From Planctomycetota bacterium (GTDB taxonomy: Bacteria > Planctomycetota > PUPC01 > JABMSA01 > JAUWKK01): a stretch of 9,948 nucleotides of DNA. The position numbers and the translations under genes were made by a program. The notes under the pieces were generated by a model, which made no database searches, was not told the origin of the DNA, and saw only the letters and a list, made by a program, of their open reading frames with translations. The stretch spans positions 1 to 9,948 of the forward strand of contig JAUWKK010000073.1 of the NCBI GenBank assembly GCA_030614245.1, read 5' to 3'. How positions within the stretch are numbered: position 1 is the stretch's first letter; each line of letters opens with the position of its first letter. This document shows, in pieces, positions 4,724 to 9,948 of this stretch.

Positions 4724-7585
4724 GTGTACTCGACAATCGACGTGTTGTACATTCTCGTTCTTGCTTTCACATTCTTCTGCTGGTTGTGGCCCGTGCTTGC
4801 ATCGGAGGATGTAGCCGGCCATGCCAGGCGCATAAAGCTGGCCGTGCTCGGGAAGAAGGGCCTCGACTATCCGGACGGCACGCCCGTTACGTTCGGCGTG
4901 CCCTTTCCAGACGGGGAGCTTCGCAGGGGGCATGCGGTGCGCCTTGTGGACGCCGAAGGCAATCCGCTGCCGGTTCAGACCAGTTGCATGACAACCTGGA
5001 GCAACGACCTGAAATACGTTAAGTGGCTGCTGGTCGACACCCAGGTTTCCCGGCCGCAAGCCGGCGAGAGCCCAATCTTCCTCGAATACGGCATCGGAGT
5101 GGAAGAGCCGGTTCTACCAAAAGAAAAAATAAGCCTGAAACGGGAAGGCGACTACTACGCCATCGACACGGGCAAGCTGAGAGCGCGCATCCGTTGTCAG
5201 TTCCCCCCGTGGGAGAAGCCTGAGGACTCCGACTTCTTCAGCGAATGCCGCGTGCAAGAGGACGACGGCGAATGGCGGCAGGCCTTCTCCGCCGGCAACT
5301 GCCCCCGATTGTACATCACCGATACCGAGGGCAGATGTTACGATTCGCACGTCAAGGGCATTCAGCCGTTGGTCAAGATCGAAGATAGCGGCCCGATGCG
5401 CGTCAGCGTCTGCATCAAGGGCTATCACAACCTGCGGAACGGGCCGCGCCTCTGCCCGTATATCGTCCGCATGCATTTCTTCGCCGGAAGCCGCGACATC
5501 CGCATCTACCACACGTTTGTTTTCGATCAGAATCCCTACCAGGTGGAGTTGTCCTCCGTCGGTATTCGCTTTCCGTTCGATGCCGGTGGATCATTGCGTG
5601 CGGCGATTGGCGGCGACGCTAAGGTGCATTCCGCTGACGAATTCGAGCGCCTGGCCATCCTCCAGACGGACGACCGCAGTTATCAAGTGCGCGTGAACGA
5701 CGATGAATCCGCCCGGGGCAAGCGGGCCGGCGGCTGGGCAAGCCTGTGTGGAGATCGCGCCTCGGCGGTCGTCGCAATTCCAGACTTCTGGCAGGAATAC
5801 CCCAACGGATTCGCCATCGACGACGGCGGCATCAACGCGGAGATCTGGCCCCAGGACCACACTGAACCGCTGTGTTTCGCCTCCCCGTTCGACGTCGGCC
5901 CGCGCGTCAAACTGCCTGCGATAGATAAGGGCCTGGACGAAGAAACCTTCCGTGATCTGGCCGAAAAGCATCCCGACGGAACGTTCGAGTTGAAGAGTGT
6001 GAACTTGAGGAAGGTCGAGGACGTTCCCTGGGTCGAGCGAATGGTCGAAACCTACCTGAAAGACAAGCCCAAGACCTACAGCGACGCGCATGTGAACATC
6101 GGAATCGCTATGAACCTGAGCGGCGGCCTGGGAGCTGCGAAGACGCCCCAACTGCATCTGCGGCTCTCCGCTTCCGCCATTCCAGATGGTGAAGCCGAGG
6201 CCCTGGCGGCCATCGTTCAGGAGCCGCTCCTAGTCTCAGCCGAGCCCGCGTATATCTGCAGCACAGGCGTTTTCGGCCACGTTCTCCCGGCAGGGCACGC
6301 GGCGTTCAAGCAGGCAGACGAGGACATGGCGTTCGTCATCAGAAGTGCCGTGGACGAGACGGTGGAGCCGTGCCGGCTTTACGGCATGATGCGATACGGT
6401 AACATGCCCGGCTCCCATGGCAGCGCCGGGCCTTTGCTTTACGCCCACTACAAGAAGAAGGGCCAGCTCGAAAAGGCTCTGCGTTATATCGGGCCATATA
6501 ATAACGAAGCCAATGACCAGATTATGGGCGCGTGGCTCAACTTCGTCCACACCGGCCGCCGCCACGATTTCCTCGTTGCCCGGCGCTACAGCAGGTCCGT
6601 GGCCGACGTCTCCTTCGCCCACGTCCACCCGACCAATCCCTTTGCCGCCGGCACGATGCACTACCACGGTGGGCATCAGTGGAGCGGCGGCTACGTCCAG
6701 TCCCATGGCGTTATCGGCGGCATCATGACCGACTATTACTTCACCGGCAACCGCCGCTTGCTGGACATATCCGAGGAGGCAGCCGACCGGCTGGTTCGTC
6801 TTCAGACGCCGGGGGGCGTGATCTTCCACCCGCCTGACCAGGGCAGGCTCCTTCGAGAAATCACCGGCCCTATCTCGGTGCTGCTGGAAGTGTACCAGGC
6901 CACATGGAACGACAAGTACGGCAGGCTGGCCGAGAATTCGCTTAACTGGCTGCTGCGAACTATGAACGAGAACTTGACACTGCCCAACTCGATCTCGACC
7001 GACGGGGTGCTGGGCGACGAGGCCCTGATCCAGCCGCCGGAACTGCCGGAGCAGAGCTGGGGCAATATGTATCATGTCTACGAGCTGACGATGCGCTTCT
7101 TTCCCAGCCAGACTCTGGCGGAACACGTCGTCGCCAAAGCCGATCACTTCATGTGGAAATTGCCGCTGGACCTCTCCCATTACGAGTCCGGCATCGCATG
7201 TCTTGCGTACGCTCTCACCGGGGATGCCTGCTACGCCGCGTATGCCAAGTATCATATCGAGAACCCGTTCCACGAGCTGATCGAGCGATACCGTAAGGCC
7301 GGCATGATGGATTCAGGACTGCTCAACGTGCTGGGATCCATGCCTCGGCTGGAGAAGACCGTGCACGAGGCCGCAGCGGCCGACCCGGCGGGATTCGAAG
7401 AAGACTGCAAGGCGTGGCTGGAAAAACGCCTGCAAATGCCCCCGGGCCAGGGCGGCATACGCCAGGATAAAGCGCCCTTCAAGAATATCGGCCGGCTCAG
7501 CACGGATCCGCACCCGCCGCTCACCGGCAAGTACAAGCAGCGGTACGAGTTGAAGTACGGAAAAGTGAAATCCGAGGCGCCCTGA
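4724..7585 (+). CDS. Secreted YetA/exo-rhamnogalacturonan lyase-type protein (PL26-like)
   Basis: 953 aa from a GTG start with GGAG 8 nt upstream. A signal peptide covers about residues 1-26 (LYILVLAFTFFCWLWPVLA), which supports this start. The mature N-terminus carries a RIFT-barrel-like domain (about 35-125: VPFPDGELRRGHAVRL, then KYVKWLLVDTQV), the hallmark opening of the YetA/exo-rhamnogalacturonan lyase architecture. A beta-sandwich region (about 130-500) and an alpha/alpha toroid (about 520-860) follow. The toroid holds aromatic/His-rich conserved-looking blocks at about 557-572 (MRYGNMPGSHGSAGP) and about 646-663 (HYHGGHQWSGGYVQSHG), candidates for the active-site groove. Exo-acting family members remove disaccharides from the rhamnogalacturonan I backbone by beta-elimination. 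The assignment is by recalled architecture and is less sure for activity than for fold. It is the second gene of the isomerase operon, and its product would act outside the cytoplasm. Confidence 0.75.
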   Translation: MYSTIDVLYILVLAFTFFCWLWPVLASEDVAGHARRIKLAVLGKKGLDYPDGTPVTFGVPFPDGELRRGHAVRLVDAEGNPLPVQTSCMTTWSNDLKYVKWLLVDTQVSRPQAGESPIFLEYGIGVEEPVLPKEKISLKREGDYYAIDTGKLRARIRCQFPPWEKPEDSDFFSECRVQEDDGEWRQAFSAGNCPRLYITDTEGRCYDSHVKGIQPLVKIEDSGPMRVSVCIKGYHNLRNGPRLCPYIVRMHFFAGSRDIRIYHTFVFDQNPYQVELSSVGIRFPFDAGGSLRAAIGGDAKVHSADEFERLAILQTDDRSYQVRVNDDESARGKRAGGWASLCGDRASAVVAIPDFWQEYPNGFAIDDGGINAEIWPQDHTEPLCFASPFDVGPRVKLPAIDKGLDEETFRDLAEKHPDGTFELKSVNLRKVEDVPWVERMVETYLKDKPKTYSDAHVNIGIAMNLSGGLGAAKTPQLHLRLSASAIPDGEAEALAAIVQEPLLVSAEPAYICSTGVFGHVLPAGHAAFKQADEDMAFVIRSAVDETVEPCRLYGMMRYGNMPGSHGSAGPLLYAHYKKKGQLEKALRYIGPYNNEANDQIMGAWLNFVHTGRRHDFLVARRYSRSVADVSFAHVHPTNPFAAGTMHYHGGHQWSGGYVQSHGVIGGIMTDYYFTGNRRLLDISEEAADRLVRLQTPGGVIFHPPDQGRLLREITGPISVLLEVYQATWNDKYGRLAENSLNWLLRTMNENLTLPNSISTDGVLGDEALIQPPELPEQSWGNMYHVYELTMRFFPSQTLAEHVVAKADHFMWKLPLDLSHYESGIACLAYALTGDACYAAYAKYHIENPFHELIERYRKAGMMDSGLLNVLGSMPRLEKTVHEAAAADPAGFEEDCKAWLEKRLQMPPGQGGIRQDKAPFKNIGRLSTDPHPPLTGKYKQRYELKYGKVKSEAP

Positions 7586-7676
7586 CGGGTTCCCGGCTGT
7601 ATGCCATCCACTCCGCAGGCTCCTCATCAGGGGTGCATGATGTCTGGGGTAATTCCCACCGGCATGACCTCACCTG

Positions 7677-7705
7677 TTGACTCCGGTACACAGACGCAAT
7701 ACGAT
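7677..7705 (+). promoter_or_regulatory. Sigma70-type promoter candidate for the last gene
   Basis: TTGACT (7677-7682) and TACGAT (7700-7705) are 17 bp apart, with five and four consensus matches. Transcription would start near 7712, giving an untranslated leader of nearly 90 nt. The leader contains a short inverted repeat, TGTCC/GGACA (near 7734-7746), and AGCGGAGG at 7783-7790. No convincing terminator for the lyase gene is visible between 7586 and 7676, so read-through is also possible. Confidence 0.45.
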
Positions 7706-7798
7706 TGAATCAGAGGTCAGCATCGGGCGAACTGTCCGGCTGGACAATCGTTAATACCTCCGGCAGGTTGCGCATTTCCATCAGCGGAGGATATCACA

Positions 7799-9948
7799 AT
7801 GATCCGCAAAACAACAGGCCTGACGTGCCTCGTGGTGCTCCTGGCGGCGACGGGCATCGCCGCAGGCGCGCACGAACTGACGGCCAAAGAAACCAAACTG
7901 CTGCTCGACGGGAAGCCGTTCAACCTGCTCGGCGTTCGCGTGCCGAGCGCTCTTTACAGCGACGATACGGCAAACCGGCTGTTCGCCGCGCTTCCCGAAT
8001 GGAAATCATACGGAGTAACAGGTGTATGCGTTTTCGCCCAGGGCGGCGACATGAACGACGCCGATAAGAACGAGTCCTATCCGGCCGCCTACGGCGCCGA
8101 CGGCTCGCTCGATCCCGCTTCGCCGCTCTGGACGCGGATGGACAATCTGTTCAAGAAATGCGACGAGCTGGGTATGGTGGTGAACCTCGGGCTTTTCTGC
8201 AGTTCCCGCGATGAGACTCTATCGGGCGACGGCGCCGTGCTCAAGGCGATCGCCGATACGATGCAATGGCTCCAGGACAAGGGCTATCGCAACGTGCTGA
8301 TAGACCTCGCCGACGAGCAGGGTCGTTCGGCGTATGACGCCCCAATTCTGAAGAATAGCAAGAGTGCGAGCCAACTGATCACGGCTGCGGTCGCGGCCGC
8401 ATGGCCGGGAGCACTCATCGGCTGCTCCAGCGTCGGGCGCGAGGCGATCACCCATCCCAAGGCCACGGTTGTTTTCCTTCATGATAGGCAGAGCACGCCG
8501 CGAAAGCCCACGCGACCGGCCGTCTTCAACGATCCCGGCAGCGCCGTCCGCGACTGGCGGAACGACACGCCCGTCGGCAACTGGGAACGCGAAGACAAGG
8601 CGAGGCTCCTGGGCCACATGAGCAACGCCAAGCACAAGGGAGCCTACTGGTTCTACACCAGCGGCTGGAAGTGCCACTGGCCGATGCACTTCGAGGTCGG
8701 TCCCGAGACCACGCAGCCGTCGGATCACTTCGCTTTCAAAGCGATGGCAATGGACGCCGGAATAGAGCAACCTGGGAAGGCTGCCCCCAAGCCCGATGAG
8801 CCGGCAGTGTCGGACAAGTCCAAAACGGCCGAGTCCAAACCGACAGCCAACCGGACGGGCCTGGCCGGCCTCGAGGCGTTCTTGCAGATGAAGGGCCGAG
8901 CACCGGCACTGGCGCTCGCTAAGGACGGAACCGTCCACCTGGTGTTCTCCCGCGTCGGCAGGGCCTATTATTCGATGCTCCCGCCCCGGGGCGACGCCGA
9001 AGGTGCGCCGCTGCCCGCGTGGAGCAGCGAGGAGGCAACCGGGCTTCGCGCATCATTCGACGACACCGCACGCCCGGCTGTCGCTCTCGATTCGGCCGGA
9101 CGGCCGCACGTCGTCAGCGGCGGGCGTTATGCGTTCAAGGACGTCGAATCCGGCAAATGGGTTCCCGTCGAGGGGCTTGTAGGCTCTCAGCCTTCGATCT
9201 CCATCGGTGAGGGCGATCGCGTCTGGATCGCATTTCGCGAGTCTCCGCTGTCGGTCCGCACGTGCCAGGCCGGCGACCGTGCTCTCGGCTCGCGGACGAA
9301 CATGCTGACAAGCGCCCGCAAGAACGTCTACCCGAGCATTGCCGGCGGCAGCGGCGCCCACCTGGTTTGCCGCGTCCGAGGGCTGCCCGACAATCGCGGC
9401 TACGACGTGGGCTATCTTCGCCACGACGGCACCAAGTGGCTGCCGATAGAGTGGCCCGACTATCACGCCGCCGGCTCGATCCAAAACTGGCCGAAGATCG
9501 CACTGCTGCCCGCCGGACGCCCGATTATCCTATGGGCCGATACGCAACTGAAGCTGTCGGTCCTGGGCACCGACGGCACTTGGCCGAAGGAACCCGAGGT
9601 GCTCGGCAAGCCTGTCAAGAACGACTGCCCCTGCATAAGCGTCGACGGCGCAGGAAATATCTTCATCGTACAGAAGGGCGGCAGGCTGACGTATCGCCTC
9701 GGCGACAACTGGACCAGGAACGTAACGCTGCCCAGACCGCACGGCGCCGACAACGACGACGTCGGCGTGGTCACTTGCGCATCTGCAGGCGCCAGGACGT
9801 TTTTCGCGTGGGAGCACGGCAAGGATGCCATCGCCGTAGCGGAATACGATCCGACCCCGCGCATCACAAAGGCCAAACCCAAAGAAGAGGTCCGGCAACC
9901 CGAGAAGGTGATAAGATTGAAGCCGGGCGAGAGAACGAAGGAAGAGAA
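7799..9948 (+). CDS. Secreted glycosidase-like barrel with a seven-repeat beta-propeller (partial, open at right edge)
   Basis: The frame is open for 716 codons from ATG 7799 to the window end with no stop, so the C-terminus is missing. GGAGG at 7786-7790 is 8 nt upstream. A signal peptide spans about 1-24 (TGLTCLVVLLAATGIAAGA). Residues about 28-320 look like a clan-A-type glycosidase barrel: LLLDGKPFNLLGVRVPS, WKSYGVTGVCVFAQGG, MDNLFKKCDELGMVVNLGL, NVLIDLADEQG (E173 a candidate acid/base, with Asp instead of the usual Asn before it) and GAYWFYTSGWKCHWP. A Lys/Pro/Ser linker covers about 322-354. Then seven repeats of the form 'PxIAxDxxGxxHVVF' (about 359-680) suggest a BNR/sialidase-like propeller. 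A charged tail follows. No precise family is recognised. Position after the lyase operon suggests a role in the same polysaccharide degradation, by context only. Confidence 0.8.
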   Translation, partial: MIRKTTGLTCLVVLLAATGIAAGAHELTAKETKLLLDGKPFNLLGVRVPSALYSDDTANRLFAALPEWKSYGVTGVCVFAQGGDMNDADKNESYPAAYGADGSLDPASPLWTRMDNLFKKCDELGMVVNLGLFCSSRDETLSGDGAVLKAIADTMQWLQDKGYRNVLIDLADEQGRSAYDAPILKNSKSASQLITAAVAAAWPGALIGCSSVGREAITHPKATVVFLHDRQSTPRKPTRPAVFNDPGSAVRDWRNDTPVGNWEREDKARLLGHMSNAKHKGAYWFYTSGWKCHWPMHFEVGPETTQPSDHFAFKAMAMDAGIEQPGKAAPKPDEPAVSDKSKTAESKPTANRTGLAGLEAFLQMKGRAPALALAKDGTVHLVFSRVGRAYYSMLPPRGDAEGAPLPAWSSEEATGLRASFDDTARPAVALDSAGRPHVVSGGRYAFKDVESGKWVPVEGLVGSQPSISIGEGDRVWIAFRESPLSVRTCQAGDRALGSRTNMLTSARKNVYPSIAGGSGAHLVCRVRGLPDNRGYDVGYLRHDGTKWLPIEWPDYHAAGSIQNWPKIALLPAGRPIILWADTQLKLSVLGTDGTWPKEPEVLGKPVKNDCPCISVDGAGNIFIVQKGGRLTYRLGDNWTRNVTLPRPHGADNDDVGVVTCASAGARTFFAWEHGKDAIAVAEYDPTPRITKAKPKEEVRQPEKVIRLKPGERTKEE

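Noticed and set aside
6236..7273. Long - strand open frame (345 aa) opposite the lyase gene.
   Set aside because: It is antisense to the conserved toroid region of a well-supported gene; long antisense frames are common in GC-rich coding DNA.
7586..7676. Intrinsic terminator for the lyase gene.
   Set aside because: Only weak short complementarities and no T tract are present; nothing better than chance.
7705..8067. + strand open frame of 120 aa overlapping the start of the last gene.
   Set aside because: It is out of frame with the 716-codon gene starting at 7799, which has a signal peptide and GGAGG site; the shorter frame becomes Arg/Gly-rich, typical of a shifted reading of that gene.

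Overview
The window is about 10 kb of GC-rich bacterial DNA with every intact gene on the + strand. The organism cannot be fixed from the sequence. Large secreted carbohydrate-active proteins, a TIM-barrel sugar isomerase beside them, an array of short intergenic hairpins and a CACAGATAAA-type direct repeat together suggest a free-living polysaccharide degrader. Planctomycetota or another PVC-like lineage, probably known from metagenomes, is my best guess (inference, moderate to low confidence).

Region 1 (1-2041). The left edge holds the decayed remains of a zinc-dependent alcohol dehydrogenase on the - strand, with only an N-terminal scrap and the C-terminal end still recognisable. A well-formed sigma70-type promoter follows, then a complete HlyD/RND-type periplasmic adaptor gene. 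No ABC ATPase, permease or outer-membrane factor follows it here.

Region 2 (2042-2629). This gene-poor stretch holds a short direct repeat, a signal-peptide-like start that is cut off, and a dense series of foldback elements. The clearest part is a two-hairpin unit of 46-47 nt that occurs twice, plus a third half-copy, with a compensatory base-pair change in the stem. One hairpin resembles an intrinsic terminator on the - strand.

Region 3 (2630-3767). A complete N4/N6-type DNA methyltransferase gene overlaps, by ATGA, the start of a DnaQ-like DEDDh exonuclease. The exonuclease gene breaks off just after its first catalytic motif, at a perfect 14-bp palindrome. About 220 nt of unassigned DNA follow. 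This looks like a damaged accessory module, possibly a remnant of a modification/nuclease pair.

Region 4 (3768-7585). A second sigma70-like promoter (TTGACA, 17-bp spacer, GATACT) precedes a likely two-gene operon. The first gene is a sugar phosphate isomerase/epimerase-like TIM barrel with its metal ligands in place. The second is a secreted protein of about 953 aa whose three-part architecture matches the YetA/exo-rhamnogalacturonan lyase type (PL26-like).

Region 5 (7586-9948). A third promoter candidate precedes a gene that stays open to the right edge (716 codons with no stop). It encodes a secreted protein with a glycosidase-like alpha/beta barrel, a charged linker and seven beta-propeller-like repeats. 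Regions 4 and 5 together look like part of a pectin or rhamnogalacturonan degradation locus: secreted enzymes would cut the polymer and the cytoplasmic isomerase would process a released sugar. The substrate is inferred from family resemblance only.
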